From Neisseria shayeganii 871 (GTDB lineage: Bacteria > Pseudomonadota > Gammaproteobacteria > Burkholderiales > Neisseriaceae), in contig NZ_JH164926.1 of NCBI RefSeq assembly GCF_000226875.1, positions 1,708,823 to 1,744,786 on the forward strand: 35,964 nucleotides of DNA, written 5' to 3'. This document shows, in pieces, positions 8,384-14,582 of the stretch; the stretch's first letter is position 1, and each line of letters begins with the position of its first letter. Made by a program: the position numbers and the translations under genes. The notes under the pieces were generated by a model, which did no database searches, was not told where the DNA came from, and saw only the letters and a list, made by a program, of their open reading frames with translations.

Positions 8384-8418
8384 ACAGGCTACCTGAAACG
8401 GCATTTCAGGTAGCCTGT
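8384..8418. terminator. DUS-pair terminator between convergent rpe and H-NS-like genes
   Basis: DUS at 8386-8397 and inverse DUS at 8405-8416 extend to a 15-bp perfect stem with a five-base loop. It lies between two converging stops and can serve both. Confidence 0.75.
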
Positions 8419-8431
8419 ATTGATCCCAAAC

Positions 8432-8731
8432 TTATACCAAGAATGTTTTGATGTCGATGCCTTTTTCCACGGCTTCCACAATCCATTTCGGACGTTTGCC
8501 GATGCCGCCCCAAGTGGCGCCGGTTTCCGGGTTTTTATAGCAGGCAGTGCCGGTTTTCTTACGGCCGCCTTTTTCCAAATCGGCCACCGTAATATCGAAA
8601 GCATTCATCATCGACAAAATTTCGGCGATTTTCTTTTTGCGGTCGGCCGTGATTTTGCGTTGGATTTGGGCTTCCAATTCCTTCTTCTGCTGCATCAGGG
8701 TTTCTAAAGAAACGTTTTCTTGATTGCTCAT
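8432..8731 (-). CDS. H-NS family DNA-binding protein
   Basis: This is a 99-residue nucleoid-associated protein of the H-NS type, which binds AT-rich DNA and often silences acquired genes. Residues 5-55 are a charged helical oligomerisation region (LETLMQQKKELEAQIQRK). Residues 64-86 form the conserved C-terminal DNA-binding domain, reading YKNPETGATWGGIGKRPKWI. The usual core loop Q/R-G-R is here I-G-K (residues 77-79), so minor-groove contacts may differ. The start ATG has GGAAAAA upstream. It is a single gene, convergent with rpe. Confidence 0.88.
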   Translation of the reverse strand: MSNQENVSLETLMQQKKELEAQIQRKITADRKKKIAEILSMMNAFDITVADLEKGGRKKTGTACYKNPETGATWGGIGKRPKWIVEAVEKGIDIKTFLV

Positions 8732-8818
8732 AGTTTTTCCTTTATGAAAGGGTTATGTGTGATGCCGTGCATTATAAAGCAATTTCCCCAAATGCCAACT
8801 GTTTCATGAAAACATTAG

Positions 8819-8849
8819 CGGAATACGGCATTTTCTTTGCCGCATTCCG
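8819..8849 (-). terminator. Possible hairpin terminator of the secreted four-Cys gene
   Basis: CGGAATACGGCA pairs with TGCCGCATTCCG (one mismatch) around a seven-base T-rich loop, 32 bases downstream of the minus-strand stop at 8882. The following T tract is short, so this is tentative. Confidence 0.45.
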
Positions 8850-8881
8850 TTGTCTTTATTTCATCTTCTTACATTACGTCT

Positions 8882-9253
8882 TCAGAGATCATAACAATAG
8901 AAGTGCGATACCGTTTCGCCGTTGTGCGACACCGTTACACTGCCGGTGTAATCCTCCGGCGCCTCATCGGAATAACACCCGCCTTCGCTCACTTGGTAAC
9001 GGTAAGGGCCGCTGCGGAAGGTCCATACCGGGTGGGCACACACCCCGCTTCCTTCCACACGCTCCACGCCGCCACGCAAGCGCAAAGCCGGGCGGCTGCG
9101 CGAGCCGCCGTCCGGCCACGCGGTATAGTGCAGCGTATTGCCGCTGCGGCTGACTGCCACGTGGATATCCGAATTGTGGCAAATAAACAGATCCCGCGCC
9201 TGCGCAGTAGCAGCCGCGCCGATTAAGGCACACATTAAAACAAAAGCTTTCAT
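8882..9253 (-). CDS. Secreted four-cysteine protein of unknown function
   Basis: I do not recognise this family. The 123-residue product has a clear signal peptide (MKAFVLMCALIGAAATAQA). The predicted mature part of about 104 residues has four cysteines (in FICHNSD, GVCAHP, GGCYSD and FYCYD), which could form two disulfides, and many Ser/Gly/aromatic residues suggesting a compact beta protein. The ATG at 9253 is preceded by GGAGG seven bases away, which favours it over the GTG one codon upstream. It lies between the BolA-like gene and the H-NS gene, all on the minus strand; 27 bases separate it from the BolA-like stop, so co-transcription is possible. It could be an inhibitor or adhesin-type periplasmic protein, but nothing shows this directly. 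Confidence 0.7.
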   Translation of the reverse strand: MKAFVLMCALIGAAATAQARDLFICHNSDIHVAVSRSGNTLHYTAWPDGGSRSRPALRLRGGVERVEGSGVCAHPVWTFRSGPYRYQVSEGGCYSDEAPEDYTGSVTVSHNGETVSHFYCYDL

Positions 9254-9280
9254 CACTCCCTCCTGTTTGAAACGGCAGAT

Positions 9281-9532
9281 CTAACGGTTTTGTTTGGCCG
9301 CCCACTCTGCCGGCGTGGCGGCCGTGCTGATCGACAAAGCATGCAGTTCATTGCTGGCCAGTTTGTCGGCCAAGCCGTCTTTAATTAGGCGGTGGCGCGC
9401 CAAACGCGCTTTGCCTTCAAAAGCCGAAGAAACAATATGGGCGAAAAAGTGGTGGCCGTCGCCTTCCACTTCCAAGTGTTCGCACGGCACAACGGCTTGA
9501 ATCATGGCTTGTACTTGTTCGGGACTGAGCAT
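9281..9532 (-). CDS. BolA/IbaG family protein
   Basis: An 83-residue protein with the BolA fold signature: HLEVEGDGHHFFAHIVSSAFEGKARLARHRLI and the C-terminal ELHALSISTAATPAEW. BolA-type proteins partner monothiol glutaredoxins and act in iron-sulfur cluster handling; IbaG-like members have this short length. The frame begins with ATG at 9541, but AAAGG is only one base from that codon and sits eight bases from the ATG at 9532, so the latter is the better start. It diverges from mnmE across a gap with a native DUS. Confidence 0.87.
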   Translation of the reverse strand: MLSPEQVQAMIQAVVPCEHLEVEGDGHHFFAHIVSSAFEGKARLARHRLIKDGLADKLASNELHALSISTAATPAEWAAKQNR

Positions 9533-9581
9533 GGTCTGCATCCTTTTATTGGCGGGTTAATTGGAAACCGCTTTATTGTAA

Positions 9582-9593
9582 AGGCTACCTGAA
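9582..9593 (+). repeat. Native DUS upstream of mnmE
   Basis: Exact AGGCTACCTGAA in the divergent gap between the BolA-like gene and mnmE. A loosely related TTTTTCAGATG follows at about 9608; it is not a proper inverse copy. Confidence 0.8.
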
Positions 9594-9697
9594 AGCAGGG
9601 TAAACCCATTTTTCAGATGTCTTCTCCGCACATTGGCTTTGCTTTACCGCCAAAGCTATAATCGGCAGCAATTCAAACTTCCCCATAGGTGTCTGCC

Positions 9698-11059
9698 ATG
9701 TCCTCCTCCCTGCCCGTGATTGCCGCCATTGCCACCGCGCCCGGCCGTGGCGGCGTCGGCGTGGTGCGCCTGTCGGGCAAAGACCTGCTGCCGCTGGCGC
9801 AAACCCTGAGCGGCGGCAAAACGCCGACACCGCGCATGGCGGTCTATACTGACTTCTACGACGCACAAGGAGACACCATCGACAACGGTCTGCTGCTGTA
9901 TTTCGCCGCCCCGGCCAGCTTCACCGGCGAAGACGTCATCGAATTGCAGGGGCACGGCGGGCCGGTGGTGATGCAGATGCTGCTGCAACGCTGCCTACAG
10001 CTCGGTGCCCGCCTGGCAGAACCAGGCGAATTCACCAAGCGCGCTTTCCTCAATAACAAGCTGGACTTGGCCCAAGCCGAAAGCGTGGCCGACCTCATCG
10101 ACGCCTCCAGCCAATCGGCCGCCCGCATGGCGCTGCGTTCCTTGAAAGGCGCGTTTTCCGATCACATCCGCCGCCTGGTGGACGACCTGATTACCCTGCG
10201 CATGCTGGTGGAGGCCACTTTAGACTTCCCCGAAGAAGAAATCGACTTTCTCGAAGCCGCCGACGCCAAAGGCAAACTGGCCGCGCTGCAAACCCAGCTG
10301 GCCGCCGTACTGCAACAGGCGCAGCAGGGCGCCATTTTGCGCGAAGGCATGAACGTGGTGCTGGTGGGCGCGCCGAACGTGGGCAAATCCAGCCTGCTCA
10401 ACGCCCTGGCCGGCGACGACATCGCCATCGTGACCGACATCGCCGGCACCACCCGCGACACCGTGCGCGAACAGATCACACTGGACGGCGTGCCGGTGCA
10501 CATCATCGACACCGCCGGCCTGCGCGAAACCGACGACGTGGTGGAGCAGATCGGCATCCAGCGCAGCCAGAAGGCGGTGCAGGAAGCCGATGTGGCGTTG
10601 ATCCTGATCGACCCGCAGGAAGGCATCAACCCCACTACCCGTGCCATTCTCGACAGGCTACCTGAAAGCCTGAAACGCATCGAAATCCACAATAAAATCG
10701 ATTTGCGCGGCACCGAACCCGGTGCGGGCCGTTCAGGTAGCCTCAGCGGCGCCGACACGGTGATCCGCCTTTCCGCCAAAACCGGCGCCGGTCTCGACCT
10801 GCTCAAACAAGCCTTGCTTGACGAAATCGGCTGGCAGGGCGAAAGCGAAAGCCTGTTTCTCGCCCGCAGCCGCCACCTGCATGCCTTGCGTCAGGCGCAG
10901 GAAGAACTGGCACTGGCCGCGCTGTGCGGTAATCATCAGCTCGAATTGTTGGCCGAACACCTGCGCTTGGCACAAGCCGCCTGTAATGAAATCACCGGAG
11001 AATTCACCGCCGACGACCTCTTGGGCGTGATCTTTTCCCGTTTCTGCATCGGCAAATAA
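9698..11059 (+). CDS. mnmE: tRNA modification GTPase MnmE
   Basis: With MnmG, MnmE installs the aminomethyl group on wobble uridine 34 of several tRNAs. The 453-residue product has the N-terminal tetrahydrofolate-binding domain (IAAIATAPGRGGVGVVRLSG, FTGEDVIELQGHGG). The helical region contains a G domain with Walker A GAPNVGKS (residues 224-231), DIAGTTRD, DTAGLRETDD and NKIDL. It ends in the essential FCIGK (Cys450). The ATG at 9698 follows AGGTG; a GTG three codons upstream is less likely. Two native DUS in opposite orientation (10655-10666 and 10732-10743) lie inside the G domain and flank the NKIDL motif. Confidence 0.97.
   Translation: MSSSLPVIAAIATAPGRGGVGVVRLSGKDLLPLAQTLSGGKTPTPRMAVYTDFYDAQGDTIDNGLLLYFAAPASFTGEDVIELQGHGGPVVMQMLLQRCLQLGARLAEPGEFTKRAFLNNKLDLAQAESVADLIDASSQSAARMALRSLKGAFSDHIRRLVDDLITLRMLVEATLDFPEEEIDFLEAADAKGKLAALQTQLAAVLQQAQQGAILREGMNVVLVGAPNVGKSSLLNALAGDDIAIVTDIAGTTRDTVREQITLDGVPVHIIDTAGLRETDDVVEQIGIQRSQKAVQEADVALILIDPQEGINPTTRAILDRLPESLKRIEIHNKIDLRGTEPGAGRSGSLSGADTVIRLSAKTGAGLDLLKQALLDEIGWQGESESLFLARSRHLHALRQAQEELALAALCGNHQLELLAEHLRLAQAACNEITGEFTADDLLGVIFSRFCIGK
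10655..10743. repeat. Inverted pair of native DUS inside mnmE
   Basis: AGGCTACCTGAA (10655-10666) and TTCAGGTAGCCT (10732-10743) are both exact and in inverted orientation 65 bases apart, within coding sequence. They are translated in RLPES and RSGSLS, at the edges of a variable loop of the G domain. Confidence 0.85.
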
Positions 11060-11245
11060 AGTCTGCACCGCAACAAGCTGAAACTTTCCCAAAACTTCCA
11101 AACAGTTTAAGGCGTTAACGCACAACCTGTGTAGACGGTATAAATTCTGGTGGGCAGATATATCCACATACAAAGTTAAACGAGCCATCGGCGCTTCCAA
11201 TAAGCGCACAACACACAAAGGCACCACCAGTGCAGGTACAAATGG

Positions 11246-11260
11246 AGATTTTGCAAAGGT
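11246..11260 (-). mobile_element. Second IS-end-like fragment
   Basis: AGATTTTGCAAAGGT is identical to 4036-4050. Here it continues TTTTAGCC instead of CTC, so it matches the neisserial IS-end consensus less completely. It may be a truncated relic. Confidence 0.3.
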
Positions 11261-11297
11261 TTTAGCCTGAAACCTTACTTGAGCAAGCAATACGCGC

Positions 11298-11321
11298 AAA
11301 AAAGCAGGCGCAACGCCTGCT
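11298..11321 (-). terminator. Rho-independent terminator after thrB
   Basis: AGCAGGCG (11303-11310) pairs with CGCCTGCT (11314-11321) around a three-base loop; on the minus strand the stem is followed by TTTTTTGCG. It lies 28 bases after the thrB stop. Confidence 0.85.
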
Positions 11322-11348
11322 CTGCCGCCCTCTTTTCAGGTAGCCTAC

Positions 11349-12638
11349 TCAACGACATTCTTCCAACACCGACTCCCCGCCGCTTCCGCTGCCGTCCGTC
11401 CATTGCCAGCTTTCGTACAAACGCAGGCGGCCGTCTGCCTGTCGCTCGATGCGGCTGCGGCAGCGGCCGCTGCGGCTTTGCCAGGCGCGGTTCAGGTGCT
11501 GGTAGGTGAATTCGAAGGTGTCGGCCGTGCTCATGCGCCCGATGAGAAAGCCTTTGCGGATCTCGCCGCCGGCATATTCGGCCCATATCATTTCGCCTTG
11601 TTGGCGGTAATGGAAACGTGTGTCGCCGCCCACTTCGCCGTTGTCGGCGTTGCAAATGGTGCGGAAAATTTTTCCGTCCAGGTCGGCCGCTTCCGCCGTC
11701 ACGGCCCCGCCTGCGTCCTCATCGCGGAACGCCAGCAATAAATCGCGGAACACATTCGGGTCTTTGATAAAGGTCATCTCGCCGCCCTGCGGGAAGTGGT
11801 AGTCCAGCAGCCGCGACACCCAGAAGCGGATGCAGCCGGCGCGGTGGGCCAGCGGCAGGTAGGTGGCTTCTGCCTCGCTCAAAGGGCGCACGCTTTGGTA
11901 GCCGTCCATAAATGCCTGTTGCAGCTTGGGCGACAGACGGTTGTCGGCCAGCCGCGCCCAATCGTTGACGGCGATGGCGATGTCGTACACAAAGCTGCCG
12001 CGGCAAGCATAATAAAAATCGATGAAACCGGCCACCTGATGGCCGTTGAGCAGCACATTGTCTTTAAACAGATCGGCATGAATGATGCCGTGCGGCAGGT
12101 GGTCGTCGGGGTGAGCGGCCAAAAACGCGATTTCGTCTTGCAGCAGCGCCGCATCCTCCGCATCCAAACACGGCAGCAGGCGCACGCTTTCGCGCTGCCA
12201 CCAAGCCGCATGGCGCGGGTTGGCCATGTGCTGGGGAAACGACTGGCCGGCCAAATGCATCTGCGCCAGCATGGCGCCGGTGTGGAAGCATTGTGCGGCA
12301 TCCGGCACCGCGGTGTCGCGGCCGTTGAGGCAGCTCACCAAACAGGCCGGTTTGCCGGCCAGGGTGCCGTCGAAACGGCCGTCCCGCCGTGCCACCGGCG
12401 CCGGACAGGCCACGCCGTGCCGGCTCAGATGCTGTTTCAGCTCCAGAAAAAACGGCAGCTCTTCCTGCGTGAGCGCCTCGAAAATGGTGAGCACAAAACG
12501 GCCGCGTTCTGTGGTGAGGAAGTAGTTGCTGTTGGTCACGCCTTGCGCGATGCCCTGCAGCGACACCAGGCCGCCGAGGTCGTAGTCTTCAAGGAAAATG
12601 CGCAATTCAGAGTCGGAAACGCTGGTGTAAACAGACAT
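11349..12638 (-). CDS. thrB: Homoserine kinase (APH-fold type) with an extra C-terminal domain
   Basis: Residues 1-305 match the aminoglycoside-phosphotransferase-fold homoserine kinase of proteobacteria, which phosphorylates homoserine for threonine synthesis. Visible are an N-terminal GITNSNYFL-like loop (GVTNSNYFL, 33-41), the catalytic HADLFKDNVLL (187-197) and the metal-binding GFIDFYYAC (204-212). The protein is 429 residues, about 110-120 longer than usual. Residues 319-428 (DGKIFRTICNADNGEVGGDT onward, with WAEYAGGEIRKGFLIG, TYQHLN and LYESWQW) resemble a small stand-alone family often labelled, probably wrongly, 'N-acetylglutamate synthase'. The junction is a short Ala/Asp-rich linker and the frame is continuous. 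The ATG at 12638 has no strong ribosome binding site. A terminator follows. Confidence 0.88.
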   Translation of the reverse strand: MSVYTSVSDSELRIFLEDYDLGGLVSLQGIAQGVTNSNYFLTTERGRFVLTIFEALTQEELPFFLELKQHLSRHGVACPAPVARRDGRFDGTLAGKPACLVSCLNGRDTAVPDAAQCFHTGAMLAQMHLAGQSFPQHMANPRHAAWWQRESVRLLPCLDAEDAALLQDEIAFLAAHPDDHLPHGIIHADLFKDNVLLNGHQVAGFIDFYYACRGSFVYDIAIAVNDWARLADNRLSPKLQQAFMDGYQSVRPLSEAEATYLPLAHRAGCIRFWVSRLLDYHFPQGGEMTFIKDPNVFRDLLLAFRDEDAGGAVTAEAADLDGKIFRTICNADNGEVGGDTRFHYRQQGEMIWAEYAGGEIRKGFLIGRMSTADTFEFTYQHLNRAWQSRSGRCRSRIERQADGRLRLYESWQWTDGSGSGGESVLEECR

Positions 12639-12699
12639 GGGGGGCGGCCGTTTCGGGGTCGGAAAAGAAGCCGCGATTTTAACAAAAGGAAGAAAAGGC

Positions 12700-12711
12700 A
12701 GGCTACCTGAA
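12700..12711 (+). repeat. Native DUS in the thrB-PepSY intergenic region
   Basis: Exact AGGCTACCTGAA; the flanks AGGCA and TGCCT allow a five-base stem enclosing it. It is 62 bases upstream of the divergent thrB start. Confidence 0.8.
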
Positions 12712-12861
12712 ACTGCCTGCGCGATTACAAATTTTTGCGGTCGGGATAACCTATCCTGACCCTTTCCTATATCGGCGCTAATTTTCCCCGCCTAGAATAC
12801 CCCCATCGCCAAACAGCACCTGCTGTTTGCCTTATTCTTTTCCCATTATGGAGGTTTCACC

Positions 12862-13167
12862 ATGTTGCACACCCGTAAAAACATCGCCTGGGGCTTGGCC
12901 GCTGCGCTGATGGCCGCTTCCGCTCCCGCTTTTGCCGACAACGACGAGCTGCACTACCAGCAAAACCGCAGCCAATACATCAGCTACGAGCAGGCCGCCA
13001 AAATCGCGGCGGATAAGGTCGGCGGCCAGGCCGGCAAAGTGGATTTCGAATACAGCCGTACCCAAGGCGCCTATTTTGAAGTGGACGTGATGGGCCGCGA
13101 CGGCGAATACGATGTCATCATCGACGCCAAAACCGGCCGCGTGCTTTCCAGCCAGCGCGATTATTAA
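12862..13167 (+). CDS. Secreted PepSY-domain protein
   Basis: A 101-residue protein with a signal peptide (GLAAALMAASAPAFA, cleaved before DNDEL). It carries a single PepSY-type domain: ISYEQAAKIAADKVGGQAGKVDFEYSRTQGAYFEVDVMGRDGEYDVIIDAKTG-like layout ending GRVLSSQRDY. PepSY domains occur in periplasmic proteins and may inhibit proteases or act as small binding modules; no substrate is evident here. The ATG at 12862 has a strong GGAGG seven bases upstream. TAGAAT at 12793-12798 is a possible -10 box. It is a single gene followed by a DUS hairpin shared with efp. Confidence 0.85.
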   Translation: MLHTRKNIAWGLAAALMAASAPAFADNDELHYQQNRSQYISYEQAAKIAADKVGGQAGKVDFEYSRTQGAYFEVDVMGRDGEYDVIIDAKTGRVLSSQRDY

Positions 13168-13181
13168 CACTCTCGTGAAGC

Positions 13182-13222
13182 AATCGGGCTACCTGAAACA
13201 GCTTTCAGGTAGCCCGATTTTT
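13182..13222. terminator. DUS-variant terminator between PepSY gene and efp
   Basis: A 17-bp inverted repeat contains GGGCTACCTGAA (13186-13197) and its inverse TTCAGGTAGCCC (13204-13215), one base from the native DUS. It ends in GATTTTT on the plus strand, and the genes on both sides converge on it. Confidence 0.85.
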
Positions 13223-13236
13223 GATACGGAGCAGTT

Positions 13237-13797
13237 TTAGGCGCGTTTGCGGAATTCGCCGGTGCGGGTATCGATTTCCACTTTGTCGCCGTTTTCGATG
13301 TAAGACATCACTTGGATTTCGGTGCCGCCAACCAAACGGGCGGTTTTCATGACCTTACCGGAAGTGTCGCCTTTCACCGCGGGCTCAGTGTATTCCACTT
13401 CGCGCACGATGATGGTGGGCAGCTCCACGGAAATCGGGTTGCCTTCGTAGAAAGTAACCTCGCACACGTCTTCCATGCCGTCCACGATGAATTTCAGGTT
13501 GTCGCCGATGTTTTCGGCTTCGATTTCGTATTGGTTGAACTCTTCGTCCATAAACACATACATGGGGTCGGCAAAATAGCTGTAGGTGCAGTTTTTGCGG
13601 GCCAACACCACCACGTCGAATTTGTCGTCGGCTTTCACAATGGTTTCGGAAGCCGCGCCGGTGAGCAGGTTTTTCAGCTTCATGCTCACTTTGGCCGAAG
13701 AACGGCCGCCTTTGATGTATTCGGTTTTCTGCACCACCATCGGATCGTTGCCGACCATAAACACATTGCCGGCGCGCAGTTCTTGTGCGGTTTTCAT
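13237..13797 (-). CDS. efp: Translation elongation factor P
   Basis: EF-P binds ribosomes stalled at consecutive prolines and promotes peptide-bond formation. The 186-residue product has three beta-barrel domains. The loop that enters the peptidyl-transferase centre reads YIKGGRSSAK, with Arg at residue 32 instead of the Lys used for beta-lysylation in E. coli. This is the type that, in Neisseria and Pseudomonas, is rhamnosylated on Arg32 by EarP. No earP lies in this window. I chose the ATG at 13797 (MKTAQELRAGNVF); the upstream extension is intergenic. Confidence 0.97.
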   Translation of the reverse strand: MKTAQELRAGNVFMVGNDPMVVQKTEYIKGGRSSAKVSMKLKNLLTGAASETIVKADDKFDVVVLARKNCTYSYFADPMYVFMDEEFNQYEIEAENIGDNLKFIVDGMEDVCEVTFYEGNPISVELPTIIVREVEYTEPAVKGDTSGKVMKTARLVGGTEIQVMSYIENGDKVEIDTRTGEFRKRA

Positions 13798-13887
13798 ATC
13801 GGTATCTCTTTCAAATAAACGGGTAAAATCAAAACGCAGCATTTTAGCGCAGTTCGGCTGCTTTGAAAACCGCGCGGGCGCCGCATG

Positions 13888-13913
13888 AAAAACCGCCCGC
13901 AAAATGCGGGCGG
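13888..13913 (-). terminator. Terminator after acp
   Basis: CCGCCCGCA (13893-13901) pairs with TGCGGGCGG (13905-13913); on the minus strand the nine-base stem is followed by TTTTT. It is 22 bases downstream of the acp stop. Confidence 0.85.
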
Positions 13914-13934
13914 GCGGCTACGGCTGCAAACCGG

Positions 13935-14324
13935 TTAGCGGCGCGGACGGCAGCTTTTGTAAATAATCTCTTGACCGGGCGAAGTCACCATCACGGAACG
14001 GCTGCGGTAATTGCGGCGATCCAGATAGTCGGTGCTCAGTTTGAAGTTGTTTTCGTCGCCGAAGGTGGTGGCGGTGCGGTCTGATACGCTCAGGTTAACC
14101 GGCATGTAGCGGCGTTTGCCGTTCATATAGGCGGAAGCGTAAACCGGCAGGTCTTGGCGGTTGAAGCCGTAGGTAACGGTCAGGCGTTTGCCGCCTTGGC
14201 AGGTGTAGCGTACTGAAGCGGTGCGTACCGCGTCTTCGTGGTTCAAATCCGGTGTTTGGGCTTGGGCACTGCCGGCAACAAAAGCGGCGGCAGCAACAAA
14301 AGCGGCGTAAACGGCTTTTTTCAT
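13935..14324 (-). CDS. acp: Adhesin complex protein / MliC-like lysozyme inhibitor
   Basis: The 129-residue protein begins with a signal peptide (MKKAVYAAFVAAAAFVAGSAQA). The mature part closely follows, from memory, the Neisseria adhesin complex protein: V/R-YTCQGGKRLTVTYGFN, YASAYMNGKRRYMPVNL, a variable stretch, then IYKSCRPR. Two cysteines probably form the single disulfide of the MliC fold. In Neisseria this surface or periplasmic protein binds host cells and inhibits C-type lysozyme. The ATG at 14324 has AAGGA upstream; longer extensions to 14414 read through the promoter region. It lies downstream of recN on the same strand but with 258 bases between, so it is probably transcribed alone. 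Confidence 0.85.
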   Translation of the reverse strand: MKKAVYAAFVAAAAFVAGSAQAQTPDLNHEDAVRTASVRYTCQGGKRLTVTYGFNRQDLPVYASAYMNGKRRYMPVNLSVSDRTATTFGDENNFKLSTDYLDRRNYRSRSVMVTSPGQEIIYKSCRPRR

Positions 14325-14582
14325 AACATTTTTCCTTAGGTGATGTAGGAGGGATGGGTGTGTTGTTTCCCATCCCCTGTTGCCACAGAGTGGGAGCGCT
14401 CTATCCGAAAGCAAACCGCCCCCGGACAGACGGACGCATTGTATAGAAAACGCACCTTTATCCCAACCTTCCTACAGATATTTGACACTTTTTACACGCG
14501 TTAAAATAGTGCACCCGCGGCATGCGCCAAACACCACACAAATTCATCCGACTCTGCAGGTATGAACACTATGCCCGTTTAT

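Larger units (their letters stand above)
11060..11348. other. 289-base intergenic region between mnmE and thrB
   Basis: No gene is visible. It contains a 15-base match (11246-11260) to the IS-end-like sequence near 4036, a minus-strand terminator (11298-11321) and a single inverted native DUS (11335-11346). The AT-richer part (11090-11250) has no recognisable coding content. Confidence 0.55.
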
